Source: Lomentospora prolificans
Lineage: Eukaryota; Ascomycota; Sordariomycetes; Microascales; Microascaceae
Direction: 5' to 3'
Length of the DNA: 64,000 nucleotides
Assembly: GCA_029532625.1 (NCBI GenBank)
Contig: JARFXM010000004.1
Location: 2,480,001 to 2,544,000, forward strand
The position numbers were made by a program, and so were the translations under genes. The notes under the pieces are model-generated. The model was not told the origin of the DNA. It ran no database searches and was given only the letters and a program-made list of their open reading frames with translations. Below, in pieces: positions 45,605 to 56,599 of this stretch. The first letter of the stretch is position 1; every line of letters begins with the position of its first letter.

Positions 45605-47623
45605 TTAAAATCGCAGGTCCCTGCTATCGCGATCATCGAAATGCAGTCTTCCCTCATCATGCCTGTAGTCGTCTCTTCGTTTATCCACACGGCGGCTCCA
45701 ATTGTCATCGAACCTCTTACGTCCACCATCAGACCGAGGTCGATCATCGCGATCACTAAAGGCAGGAAGATATCTATCGCTCCTTGGACGAAACGCAGGG
45801 GGACCGCCGCTGGTACCGCCACGCCCTCCGCCCCCAAATCGAGGTCGATCTCGACGGGGAGGGCGTCCGGAGCCCTGATACACACGTCCCTTCTCGCGAT
45901 GGGGAGGGCGGATACCCTCAAACACTTCGGTTCCCCTATCAACGAAACGGGCACCGTCCTCAAAGGTATACCGGTTAATTGCTTTGCCGAGGTCACGGCG
46001 AGTATCCTTCGTGTAGTACGACCGCATGTCCTCGAGTCGCTCCCGGGCGAGGTCCTCCGAGACGGTCTGGTAAGTGATGTATGGCTTGGCGGATGTGGTA
46101 TTGAACTTGCCACCCGGGTGACCTGCTGGGCCGCGGCCGTGTCCTCGGATCGGTGGATTATCTAGACCGCGCTGCGAGCGAGGACCTAGCGGGATGTTGT
46201 TTGCACTATTAAAGGATGCCATGGGGGGAGGTCGAGCGCCAGAGGGGGGCGGTGGACCACGCATTCCAGGACCTGTGGGCACACGAGTGGGCTTCTCGTC
46301 GTTCTCGAGGCGTGCGATAATATTACCGTCGTCGCCCTCTCCATAGTTGACCACCCAGCGCTTAGCCGTGGAGCTTCTGCCTCCTCCTTGAGATTCTTCA
46401 GTGGCGATCCAGTCACCGATTTTCTCTGGAGGAACAAAGTCTACCCACAATGGCTTGCGATTAACTTCGTCGGGCCAGACACAATCGTGTAGGGCGGTCC
46501 GAACGCGAGATGCCGCCGAAACACTCTTGAATACCACGAATGCGTGCGTGCGAATCTGGTCGAGGAAAAACTCCACCACATCGTCCAGTGAAGCCTCGGT
46601 TCCAGGTGGCGCAGCGAGGTTGGCGAGGTGGGCTTGAACATCTAGCGGTCGCAAAGGCCTCATAAAGTTCTTGATGTAAAGCGCAGACGTCGCAGGATGT
46701 ATCGCTGGTTGAATATCTCGCTCGACCTCCATTTCATGGGCTGCTTCGGGCAAAACATTGTCTACCTCTGACCCGGCAAGCTGCTGAGTCCCGACCATAG
46801 CAACATCTATGGATGCAGCAGACTGCTCTAGGGAAGTCGCGGCCGGTTCAATCAGTTGCTCGGTCGTTTTTTCTTCAAATTTATGCGCTTCCATATTGGC
46901 ATCTTTGTCTGAATCATTTGTGACGCTTACAGGTGCCAATCCTGAGTCGTTCGTTGTATCAGCAACAGTGACAGGTTGTTCAATTTCGGCGTCTGCCCGT
47001 TGGCGCTTTCGGGCCTCCTCTTCGGGAGCGGAGATGTCGCTAGCAGATCGCTTTCTTTTTTGGGTATCTTGTACTGGTTGGGCAGTAGGCTCAGTAGTGC
47101 TGGGAGGGTTGACATCGAAAGGCACTTCTGCGACTGTTGTAGCAGCGGCGTCGGCCTCAGTGGAAGGGGCTGGTGGGGTCGCAGGTTCGAGCTCCATCTC
47201 GGAAGGAACTTGCGCATCTAAATCGGTTGCTCCTTTCGTGATCTGTTCGGATGCGGCAGCTTCTGGGGAGTTTGTGGAGGAGTGCACTCGGGACTCTGCG
47301 TCCTGTGCAGCTACAGCCACCTCGCCAGCTTGCGCATTCTCTTGCGCCGAGATCTGCTCTATCTGAGGAGTATCTGGCGCATTCGACGCAACAGCGACGG
47401 CATCTCCGTTTGTGCTCGCTGCCAGGTTCTCCGTCGGTTGAGATTCAGGAACGGCTGCGGGCTTTGGGTCTGGCTCGGGGCCCTCTTCGACATCGGCTTG
47501 CCGATGTTCTTTGTCAGCTTCTTCAAGCCTTGCGACCAAGTCCGCTTTTAATCCATTTTGAAGAAGGCCACGGCGCTTGAGCTCGGCCTTGAGTTCGGTG
47601 ACCTTGAGTTTAGACCAGTCCAT
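45605..47623 (-). CDS. Acinus-like nuclear protein with SAP domain and RRM-like domain
   Basis: I choose ATG 47621-47623 (672 residues), because the SAP domain starts immediately there (MDWSKLKVTELKAELKRRGL and NGLKADLVARLEE, residues 1-35), although the frame stays open upstream. A long Ala/Glu/Pro/Thr-rich disordered stretch with an NLS-like KRKRSASD and KRQRAD follows. At about residues 313-405 comes an RRM-like domain beginning ALYIKNFMRPLRP and including THAFVVFKSVSAASRVRTAL and WPDEVNRKPLWVDFV, which closely mirrors the RRM of Acinus. The C-terminal 250 residues are Arg/Gly/Asp-rich. Acinus is a component of the ASAP complex (Acinus, RNPS1, SAP18), linked to exon-junction complexes and splicing. 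A role in splicing is therefore likely; apoptosis links from animals should not be assumed. Confidence 0.83.
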   Translation of the reverse strand: MDWSKLKVTELKAELKRRGLLQNGLKADLVARLEEADKEHRQADVEEGPEPDPKPAAVPESQPTENLAASTNGDAVAVASNAPDTPQIEQISAQENAQAGEVAVAAQDAESRVHSSTNSPEAAASEQITKGATDLDAQVPSEMELEPATPPAPSTEADAAATTVAEVPFDVNPPSTTEPTAQPVQDTQKRKRSASDISAPEEEARKRQRADAEIEQPVTVADTTNDSGLAPVSVTNDSDKDANMEAHKFEEKTTEQLIEPAATSLEQSAASIDVAMVGTQQLAGSEVDNVLPEAAHEMEVERDIQPAIHPATSALYIKNFMRPLRPLDVQAHLANLAAPPGTEASLDDVVEFFLDQIRTHAFVVFKSVSAASRVRTALHDCVWPDEVNRKPLWVDFVPPEKIGDWIATEESQGGGRSSTAKRWVVNYGEGDDGNIIARLENDEKPTRVPTGPGMRGPPPPSGARPPPMASFNSANNIPLGPRSQRGLDNPPIRGHGRGPAGHPGGKFNTTSAKPYITYQTVSEDLARERLEDMRSYYTKDTRRDLGKAINRYTFEDGARFVDRGTEVFEGIRPPHREKGRVYQGSGRPPRRDRPRFGGGGRGGTSGGPPAFRPRSDRYLPAFSDRDDRPRSDGGRKRFDDNWSRRVDKRRDDYRHDEGRLHFDDRDSRDLRF

Positions 47624-48850
47624 AGTGGTAGAATCGTGGATGCGAGGGTTTAAAACCGGTGCATTTCCTAGTTGCAACCTTCGACGTGGGGTGAAGCCAC
47701 TGCTTCGATATCGAATGCTTGAGAGGGTAGGAGTCGCTATGTTGATTTCAAGCGTCGAAATGGGAAAGATGGAGAGGACAACCGAGAAATTGTTCAAGTT
47801 TTCTCTTGGGTGCAGATTTGCGTGTTTTGCGTGGGTAATAAAGAAGGTTGTTTTATGAGTACTCAGCAGGTTGATGCGAAAAGGAAGTAGCGCGTCGCGC
47901 TCAGAAGTTGCGAAAGCTGGTGCAAGTGGGCGCAGTACCTGCAATTTGTGCCTAGGTGCTGGGTACTCAAGTGACGCTCGTGGGGAAGCACTAAGGAGGT
48001 ACCTTGCGTCCTGGGTACAGTACATCCAGATCGCACACGGACTGATGACATAATGCCCTGGATCATTGGGATTCTGGACTGGTCTCGGTACCTGGAACGT
48101 CACGGTCCAGTGATGTAGAGGCTTGTATCAATTGGTCCTCCGAACTGATACATCCGTTGTCACCCAGGCTTCCAACCCAACCTGAAGCAACCTCGAATAT
48201 ATTAGCAATTCTACCGGGCCTATCCTCGCAATAGTATTTATCACTAGAAAGAGGCACCCAGTATCGCCTGGTGTGTAGCCTCCAAACTGGAGGAAGGTGC
48301 GCGCGGGGTTATCCTTTTCGGTCCCAACCTCTTCTTGCTGTGATGCCGATGTTCAATTCAAATCTAATTTAACCAGCGCTCTCACTCTCCCAACTGCGAT
48401 TTCACGACTGTTTAGGCGTTATCGCAGTGATGCCCATTATTTCCCTCCAGCCGCGGCGTCTCTGATTCACCTCTGTTTATATCGCTCTTCATTCGTTATC
48501 CCTTGAGCCTTTGGCCTTGGAACCCAACGCTGGCAGCATTGGGGGGAAATCCTAGCGACGAACGCATTCCTTTACCGATGGCTCGGATACCGCAGGGCGC
48601 TACTTAACATTCTTCTCTCGTCCTAGGCAAACGCTGCGTTTGTGGTCTCAAGATTGCAAATTAGTTCACAGACTGGACCTGGCTCATTCAATTCTCCGCG
48701 CTTCGTCCTTGACCGCCTATTGAACCCTGGTTTATTTTCACTTAAATTCTTTCTGGCCTCCGCAGCTTACCAGAATCAACATTCACCCCATTCCACTGGT
48801 CGTTATCCAACCCACTAACAAACCAGCAAAGAGCACGGCGAACTGTTAGG
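47624..48850. other. Divergent intergenic region
   Basis: About 1.2 kb separates the divergent starts of the Acinus-like gene and the gene at 48851. The Acinus-like frame remains open to 48103, but that part lacks a domain and probably represents leader sequence. Confidence 0.5.
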
Positions 48851-49993
48851 ATGACAGGATCCCGCGCAGCTCAGCGAATCGTCACTCCTCCGAAAGTCCG
48901 GACCTCGAAGAAGAATAAGATACCCAGCACAGCCAGTAGTACTAGGCAGACTAGCAGTCGAAAACTGGACCGAGTCCTCGCTGGGAGGATACAGAAGCAG
49001 CGAGGAGTCAGTTCACCTTTGGTCGAATCCCTCGAAGACTACGACGAAGGTTCTAGCAAGCTTGACGAGGTTGAGCTCGAGCTCGAGGCGGATCGCTACG
49101 AGGAGATGATGCAGGAGAAGGCGCTCTTTCCCGGTAGCGATGACTGGGCTCCAGATGAAGAAGAGCTCTTTAGGATTCTGTTCATGCGACAATACAGTCC
49201 TCTCCTCCCATCGCACTGGGGCCTGGATTTCCGCGGTATTCCCGTACCAGATATCTTGTTCGCTACCTCCGAAGTGGATGAGCCGGTGGTGTATTCTAGC
49301 TCAAATCAAGATCTACGGGGTAAGTTGACTCAGTTGTCTAAGCTGTCGGGCCTCGCATCGCCTGGTAATGCTCTACCATATGAGGTCAAGCAAGAGTGAA
49401 AGCTAACAGCTCCTTGAAAAGCAACTAAAGCAATCATTCGCCTAATTGATCTCACAGCTTTGGTCAGGGCGTTTGTGCAAACAAACCAAAAGGCCAAGAT
49501 CCCGTCCCTCATCAAGAAGGAAGTGGGTCAGTATCTAAAATGGGCAGCTCAAGACGGTGGTTATGACGACATGGATATCCTCACCAATATATTCGTGGAA
49601 GTGGTCGATGTGAATACCGGCGGCGCCGAGATCGCGGGCTATATGCAAGAGCGGCTTAGGGAGTCGGCTCGTGCACACCGAAGATTTTGGAGGGCTCGGA
49701 AGGATGGAGATGAGACGGACGGAGAGGACGAGCTGATGCTGGAGCCTCAGGAACCCGAGTACATTGTACATCCCCCGGTGCTCTATGGACTGTTTGTTGT
49801 CAACACAACGCTGCTCGTCCTAACGGTAGACCCGGCCAAAGGCGAGTTTGCGCACGTAAGCTATCAGGTCGAGGTGAACTTCAACAAGCGAAACCAAGGA
49901 GTATGGAATGCCATGACAGTGGCTATCGTGGGCTGCCAGGCTAGGAATGACACGATCTGGAGGAAGCCGTACTACTCGGATCTTCGCAAATAA
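48851..49993 (+). CDS. Protein of unknown function, fungal type
   Basis: Exons 48851..49319 and 49422..49993 give 346 residues; the 102-nt intron (donor GTAAGT, branch GCTAAC, acceptor AAAAG) preserves phase. The N-terminal 50 residues are Lys/Arg/Ser/Thr-rich and probably disordered. An acidic helical region (about 60-110) precedes LFRILFMRQYSPLLPSHWGL. The C-terminal part is globular-looking: GYDDMDILTNIFVEVVDVN, VLYGLFVVNTTLLVLTVDP and VSYQVEVNFNKRNQGVWNA. The short hydrophobic run there looks like a buried beta strand, not a membrane helix. It ends WRKPYYSDLRK. I recognise no domain; a nuclear protein is a guess from the basic N-terminus. Confidence 0.75.
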
Positions 49994-51319
49994 CGATTGG
50001 AGGCGGCTGATGCAAGGTGATAAAGGTGAGGTGGCCTTGTTGGATGGATGGACACGAGTTTGTAGGCTGCATGGATTTTTTTTGACTGGCGCTTATACCC
50101 CGATTGTCTAGAGTGGTTGACGATTTACACGACTTACACCCGGCTTTCTCTTCGGAGTTAACATAGTTTATCTATATTTTGGCCCATTCCAAACGAAATC
50201 TCGCAGCTCGAAACTTGTGAAAGATCGCGTGGACGCGTACGCGTGCTGTATCGAGCCCATGGTCTGACCTCCTAGCGCTCCTTGATTCCTAACGCACCTT
50301 GTCATTGTGGCGGCCAGGCAAAGAAGTTTGGAAGCTTGCATAAGGGGAAAGCTTTCACGTTGTAACATGTGTGGTTTCGTTCCTGGCACTGGAGGACGAT
50401 GCGTTGGCTCCCACTGTAAGACGCGGGTGGGAACTAGGCCGCATAACGGTGCAGCTGGCCCAGCCCACCCGTGGAACAAACATAGCCACACCTCCGTAAC
50501 ACCCGCGGGTGCAAAGGATCAAGCAGTTGCGACAGTGGGCCTCGTTAGCACCCGCAGCCTGCCGCATCTTCAATGGCCGCACTTGGGATTGCTTCTTTGT
50601 GCTTGGCCTCTCCTAGTCCGAGTTGGCTGCTCTCAGGGGCTTTCTTTTAATTGAGTTGGACAAACAAGCCGGGAAGAGAGCTGTCGAGAGAATTTAAGCC
50701 AGCTGAATCAAATATCTCCATGTTCTTGACGAGAACAAGGGCGCTGTTCCCTATCGAGCAGGGCCAAAAGTGAATAAAGGGGACAACAAGGTACACGCAC
50801 GCCTGGGCCCAGGCGAAAAGTGCACTTCCAGGCTTCGGTAGGTACAAAATCGGATCCGAGCGTGCCGGTGGTTTTCGCAGCCCGCTCGCTCGTCGAGGTG
50901 TCGAGGTGGGGAGATGGATGGAGGCTGCTGCCTGGCTCGGCCTAGCCCTGTCCTGGACTTGAACAGGGCTCAAGAGCAGTCGGTTGGTTCATAATAATAA
51001 TAGTCGCCTCCGAATCCCCCTCGCTTCAATGGTCTGTCAGTACGAAGGTACGCCAATACGTAATACCACCGCTTGGATATAATACATTGTATATATACAT
51101 AGAGGGAGGCAGCAGTGCTCAACTTCGTTGCGAATTGTACAAGAAGAGGGGGAGAACTGTGCCACCCATCGCCCATCTTTGTCACAATTGATTCCTCATA
51201 AGACGCCCCCTTGGCCCCTCCACCCCGTCCTAATATCTCTCGGGCTCTTTCTCCTGACAGCATTGTTGTCACCCATTTTCTCATTTCTTCCCTCCTCGTC
51301 ATCAACCAAGCTCGACAAC
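49994..51319. other. Intergenic region, 1.3 kb
   Basis: This is the 3' flank of the unknown gene and the promoter and C/T-rich leader of the membrane protein gene. Only short, non-conserved ORFs are present. Confidence 0.5.
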
Positions 51320-52532
51320 ATGTTTAACCACAAGACGATAATCAGCGACGTCGCCGCTCCGCTCCTCAAGCGGCATCTTGATGATGTCGGCGATGGCACG
51401 CCCCAGTTCCCCCAGTTCCCCAAATGGGTTTGGGGTCTCTTTGCCCTTGATTTCATCATCTTCCTCCCCATCGCCATCTTTGTAAGTGCCGCAGCCAATA
51501 ATCGAGCAGCCCCCGACCCTGTATATTGTGGCATCCACTAACATGCGTTGTGTGTGTGCGTGTGTCTCTCGTGTATAGATTGGCTACACTATCGGCAACG
51601 TGTACCCCATTCTTGCCATCGTCGAAGATGAGAACGCCCCGCCCGCGTACCAGCCGCTCTCTCTCGACGACCCAGCGCCCGATGCGAACGCCGACGTCGA
51701 GGCCCGCCGTGAAGGCGCTTCCAACGCCGACCGCAACGACTTCCCCGTAACCGCCAGCCTCCGCCGCACCCACGCCTTCCTCAAGTCCACCGGCGGCTGG
51801 CGCGCCTCCTTCCGCGGCTTCTTCTGCTTCTTCGTCTACGGCGCCCTCTACTCCTTCCTCTCCGAGATCTTCGGCGACGTCCTCGGCCATGCCGGAACCC
51901 CCTTCGGTGTCCTCCTCGCCTCCGTCGCCCTCGTCCAGATCAACACCGCCTGGGTCCACATCGTCCTGACCCCCGTCAGCCCCCTCCGCTGGTGGAAGCG
52001 CCTTCCTCCCTTCGGCACCACCTTCCGCGCCGTCGCCTTCCCCACCCTTCTCAGCGTCGTCGCCACCCTCGCCAGCCTCTACATTCCCGCCCTCATCAGC
52101 CTCGCTTCCGGCATCCCCTTCGTCTTCTCGCCCTTTGAGCCCGCCGCCCCCAAGGATGCCAAGGCCGCCGGTCTTAGCATCCTCCTCCTCTTATTATCCC
52201 TCCTCCTTCAACTCTTCCTGACCCTCCCCGCCCTCGTCATCCTCGTCCGTATCCAGGCGAGCCTCCTCCCCCCCGACGAGGACACCATCATCCCCTTTGA
52301 CCGCTCCTTTGGCGGCCGCATCGAGCCCGCCGTCGTCGGCGGCAAGCCCTTCGCCTCCATCCGCGACGCCTGGGCTACCCTTTCTCGCTCCACCATCAGG
52401 CGCATCGTCGTCCTCTTCATCAAGATCTTCGCCGTCAACGTCGGCTTCTGGATCGCTGTCGCCGCCTTCGTCGTGCCTCAGATATTCTTGGGCTGGCACT
52501 TCGCCAAGGGCGCTCCCAGCAGTGCCATCTAA
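51320..52532 (+). CDS. Multispanning membrane protein, function unknown
   Basis: Exons 51320..51481 and 51579..52532 give 371 residues; the 97-nt intron contains a GT-rich stretch. Hydrophobic segments are seen at about residues 38-66 (WGLFALDFIIFLPIAIF joined by splicing to IGYTIGNVYPILAIV), 126-145 (FFCFFVYGALYSFLSEIFG), 150-170, 200-225, 245-275 (GLSILLLLLSLLLQLFL and onward) and 332-358 (RIVVLFIKIFAVNVGFWIAVA). This gives about six membrane helices with a Pro/Asp-rich loop at 70-115. Similar fungal proteins are often labelled ubiquitin carrier protein in databases, as I recall, but nothing in this sequence resembles a ubiquitin enzyme. Codon use in exon 2 is strongly C-ending (GCC, CTC, ATC), suggesting good expression. 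Confidence 0.8.
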
Positions 52533-53539
52533 GTCGACTGTCCCCCCCCCTTCCTCTCCTCTCTCCGCGCTCTCGCGACCTGAATCTACGCCAATCTCCC
52601 CGGCCTTAAACAAAGCCAAATGTTGGGAGACGGTGAAGCTCAACATTGCTCTGCTTTGATTCCTGCTCTTTAGTGCCCGTCTTTGGGTATGGATAGATAG
52701 GCCTGGTACCGGCTATGAATTGCATCAATCGAATCTATTTATTTGTGTCATTTTGAACTTATATACTTGAAATTATAAGCTTGCGCGACGCTCTAGCTAC
52801 ATACACACAATCCTTTAATAAATTTTCTCATCTGCAGATCATGTTATCTCGGGTACTAAATCCAAATTCAAGCTTCGTGTAATGAAAACTCGGGATGGGG
52901 AGATTGATCTAGGTGTAATGGCTTGGCGGCGAAGTCAACTACCTGTTTCAAGTGATGGCGGTTCGCGGCTCTGCTGTTGGTCCTCCACCTGGCTCTCTTG
53001 CTGTCATCCACCTAACCTATTGATTGTCTACTACTGAGATCCAATGCGCTTTACCCTGTACAAGGGTGGTCTATTTCGAGAAAATCACGGGCCTTTGCGC
53101 TTTTGAGGCCTATTACAGGGACGGACTAGAAAACACGAGACGTTGGTCCGTCTATGGGAGAATTTCATATTGTGTGTAAGCTGTCTTTGGATATGTGCCA
53201 TTCCGTTCAACCTCCCTTTCCTAACAGAGCCTACTCCGTACTCCCCACCCATGCAATTCAGTTTAACAAGCGAGTCGTCTTTCCCTACCGGAGAAAAGGG
53301 AGAAGAGGAAGAGGAAGTTTCGTATTCTAAGAAGACGAGAGGTAGATGGTGTCCATCGGGGCGCAAGAGAGTAGGGCGGATCGATCTTCGTATCGGACGG
53401 TGGGTGGATAAAGGGAGAAAAGAAAAAGAGGGAAAGGAAGCAGGAGCCCGAAGATTAAATCAAAATACCACGCCAGTGTGTTCCTGCTCTCTCCGTGCCC
53501 GCCACCCTCTATTCTACGTACGCCGACATGATGAGGCAT
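52533..53539. other. Convergent intergenic region
   Basis: About 1 kb between convergent genes, AT-rich near 52740-52880. No gene was seen. Confidence 0.5.
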
Positions 53540-56500
53540 CTAAGACTTCTGGAAGAACCAACTCGACCGCTTGTTGGTGGAGCCCTCGTTCTGGAGGGAC
53601 GAAATGGCCGGGTTCGTAGGGCCGTCGCCTTGGCCGCCTCCGCGGAGGGGCTTGGCGATCCTGCTACCCGCATTGGCGAAGCTGAATCCGCCGATGCCCG
53701 TGGGGGAGTTGAGGCCACGGGTGCTGCCGGCCTTGGCGGCTTCAAGCCTCTCCTTGACGGCCGCGAGTTGGACCTCGAATCTATTGTTGGGTTAGCGTTT
53801 GCCACAAATTGTTCCTGCATCAAAGGACGACAGTACCTCTGGTTGGCGGCGGCCATCTTCTCCTGGCTGTCCTGCAACAGGCCCTCAAGGCTCTGAATGC
53901 GCTCGTTACGAGCAATAAGCTTTCTCTCGGCAATGGCAACCTCCTTCTTGAGTGCCGAGTTCTGCTCGACAAGCTGGCGCTGTACTTGCGTGAGCTGCTC
54001 GAGGTTCCTCTCAAGGAACGCCATCTTCTTCTGCTGCGCGCGGCTGTTGGACGAACGCAGGACATTGTTGTACTGTTCCCTGGTCTCGTCGAGCGAGATC
54101 TCGAGCTCTACAACGCGCTCACATCGGTTTTGCAAATCACGCATAAGGTTCTTCTTCATAGCGTCGAATTCAGCCATCTGTTGCTGAACCGTCTTGCCGT
54201 TAGCCATGGCAGCGGCACCGCCGGAAGCAACGCGCTTCTGGAGATCCTCGACAAGTGCACCCAGGCGCTCGATTTCGGAAGTCTTCTGCGTAACCTCGGC
54301 CTTAAGGTCATCGACAAGTTTAGTCTGAAGCTCTTGCCTGTTAGAGTACGCTGTCTCGAGCCGGGCCTTAATTTCCTCCGCATCGGCCTCGGCAAGGTTT
54401 CGCTCCAAAAGCTCCTCGTATTCACTCTGGAGTACTTGGAGGCGCTCTTCAAGCTCTTGTCTCCTACGCGCCTCGGTGGCGTTGGAAGAGGAGCTGAACG
54501 TTGACAACTCAGCCTGGCGGACGATACCCTGTGTCTCGACAAGGCGCTGTCGGATGTCCTTAAATTCCTCGGGCGGGATGGGGTCACCGGCCGCGCTGTG
54601 CTCGAGCAAAGCATCGAGCTGCTTAATGGCGTCGGCAATAGACTTCTCTTTATCACTGAACACATCAGAACCCAAGTCGAAGCCCGCCATCATCTTGGCC
54701 ATCTTCTCCGCCTTTCTCTTTTCCTTCTCGTCAAGGACGGCACTCGACTCCTTGACGCTCATCTTGACATCGAGAAGCTGCTGCTTGACTTCATCGAGCT
54801 CACTGGTGAGCTCGGCATTCTGCTCCCTCAAAGCATCCATAGAAATCTGGGCCTCTTTGCCCTCGAAAGTCAAGCGTTCGAGCTGCATCTTGAACTCATT
54901 GACTTCGGAGGTCAAACGCTCATTCTCCTTGCCAATCTTGCTGTCGTGCTCCTTCAGATACGCCATCTCCTCCTTGGTTTCCTTTAGCTGCTTCTCAGCG
55001 TTCGTTACCTGGGTTTCCTTTTCGGCTAGTTGATCTTGGAGTTCGTTCTCGCGGCGCAAAAACTCCTCTCGCTCGTCCTTCTCCAGTGGAATGCTCGGCG
55101 TGGAGGCCCGTTCGAGGGTAGGTGTCTCTGCCCGTGGCTCCGCTGCCAGTCTAGACGGTGTCGACGGCCGGGCATCTCGGGGCGGCGCCTTAGCCACTCC
55201 CGTACCGTCAAGGGACAGCGCAGGTACCCATCTATCCTTTGGAACACTCTCACCCGCACGCCATAACTGGACTTCGCCTTCGAGAGTTGAAATGTAGTTC
55301 TCGAACGTTGTGACTTGAGTTTGGGCTTTCCGCAAGAGGGCCTTGAGCTCCGCAGGGCTGAGTTCGGCGTTGACCTTGGCCTTGTTCTTGATAGCCTTTG
55401 CTCTCATACCGAAACGCAGAGTACTGAGAGTTTCTACATCGTTATAACTGCTAGGGGAGCAGTTGATGATTAGCGTAGTTCGACTGTTACCACCAAGAGA
55501 CTCTTGAAGGATACGAGTCAGCTTGGAATCTCGATAAGGGACATAGGAGGATTTTCCGTCGGTGAGAGCGTTGATGACCATGCCGAGAGCGCTCAAACTC
55601 TTGTTGATTTTCTTGGCCTCCTCCAGCGTTTGGCCACTTGCACCAGTCTTGCCGACTTTCTCGCTACCAGCGAGATCCACCAAGAACAGTTGGCCGCTCT
55701 TGGACGAACCCGTCTCGACGTGCTTCTGGGTGATGGTAATGACAAATATGGAGTGAGAACGCGACGACTCCTGGTTCATGTTGGTCGCGGCGACAGCTCT
55801 GGCGTTACCTCCCCTCCTCATGACCTCCATAACCTCTTGAACGCTAGAGACATAGATTTCCAGAAGTCCCTTGACGTAAACACCGCGGCTCTTCTCCTCG
55901 TGTACCGGGAGGTTGTCGTTTTGGGGGGCGAGCAGATCGCGAATTTTCTCCATGTAGATCTCCATGTAGCTGACTCGAACGGTATACTCGATCGTGGAAG
56001 GGCTAGACATGATGCTGGCAAAGATCTGATCCACGATACGGGGAATGACACCACGGTTGGCTTCGTCGTCTATGCTAGTTCCCATCATGGTATACGATTT
56101 ACCAGCACCAGTCTGGCCATAGGCAAAGACCGTTCCATTGTAGCCGTTGAGGATATCATCGACTGTGGAGCGGATCGAGAAGTCGAAAATATCGGCCTGC
56201 TTGCACGACATATCGAACACGCGATCGAAGGTGAACGTGCCTTGAGCATCTTTGGACTACGAGCGTAATGGCAAAGGAGCCCCACGGTTAGCACGATACA
56301 TTCCTTCCTTGTCAATGTCAAGGGCCCGAGATTAACACATCCTGTGCCCGGTGGGCCTCTCGAGGCGGCTACAGGCCAAAATCGGCGCGTGATAAACAGG
56401 AAACAGGTAGGGGAGGGGTTTAGAGGGAGGAGAGCCGTAAAGCTCAGGAATGATGTAAATGGAGCCGGCAACCACATACATCTAACACACAGGTATCATC

Positions 56501-56599
56501 TCCTTGAAAGGAAACGATAGGCTTGCCGCCCGAATCCAACTCGATCCTGTTTTGGGGTCGGAATCGGGCGACGACCTTGATACTGTTTGCCCCAGACAT
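53540..56599 (-). CDS. kin: Kinesin-1 heavy chain (Nkin/KIF5 type)
   Basis: Exons 56480..56599, 53837..56256 and 53540..53780 give 926 residues, essentially the length of Neurospora Nkin (928). The motor begins SIKVVARFRPQNRIEL, with P-loop GQTGAGKSYTM (about 85-95), switch I NQESSRSHSIF and switch II LVDLAGSEKVGKTGA. The neck region follows FGMRAKAIKNKAKVN. Long coiled coils (about 420-860) come next, including RQRLVETQGIVRQAE and QQKKMAFLERNLEQL. The last exon supplies FEVQLAAVKERLEAAK, the autoinhibitory and cargo-binding tail including GSRIAKPLRGGG, and ends SSWFFQKS. Exon 1 (40 residues) is separated from the rest by a 223-nt intron. The last 56-nt intron (53781-53836) must be removed; reading through it gives a false tail ending at 53509. 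It is the plus-end-directed motor for vesicle and nuclear transport in hyphae. Confidence 0.96.

Noticed and set aside
47624..48103. N-terminal extension of the Acinus-like protein
   Set aside because: The open frame upstream of the SAP domain lacks conserved sequence; the MDWSKLKV start is a standard SAP-protein N-terminus.
51526..51578. GT-rich stretch as a Z-DNA or microsatellite element
   Set aside because: It is short and lies inside an intron near its acceptor, consistent with ordinary intron sequence.
53509..53836. Read-through kinesin C-terminus ending at 53509
   Set aside because: A 56-nt intron with good signals restores the conserved kinesin-1 tail ending at 53540.
55504..56268. 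254-codon plus-strand ORF
   Set aside because: It is antisense to the kinesin motor domain.
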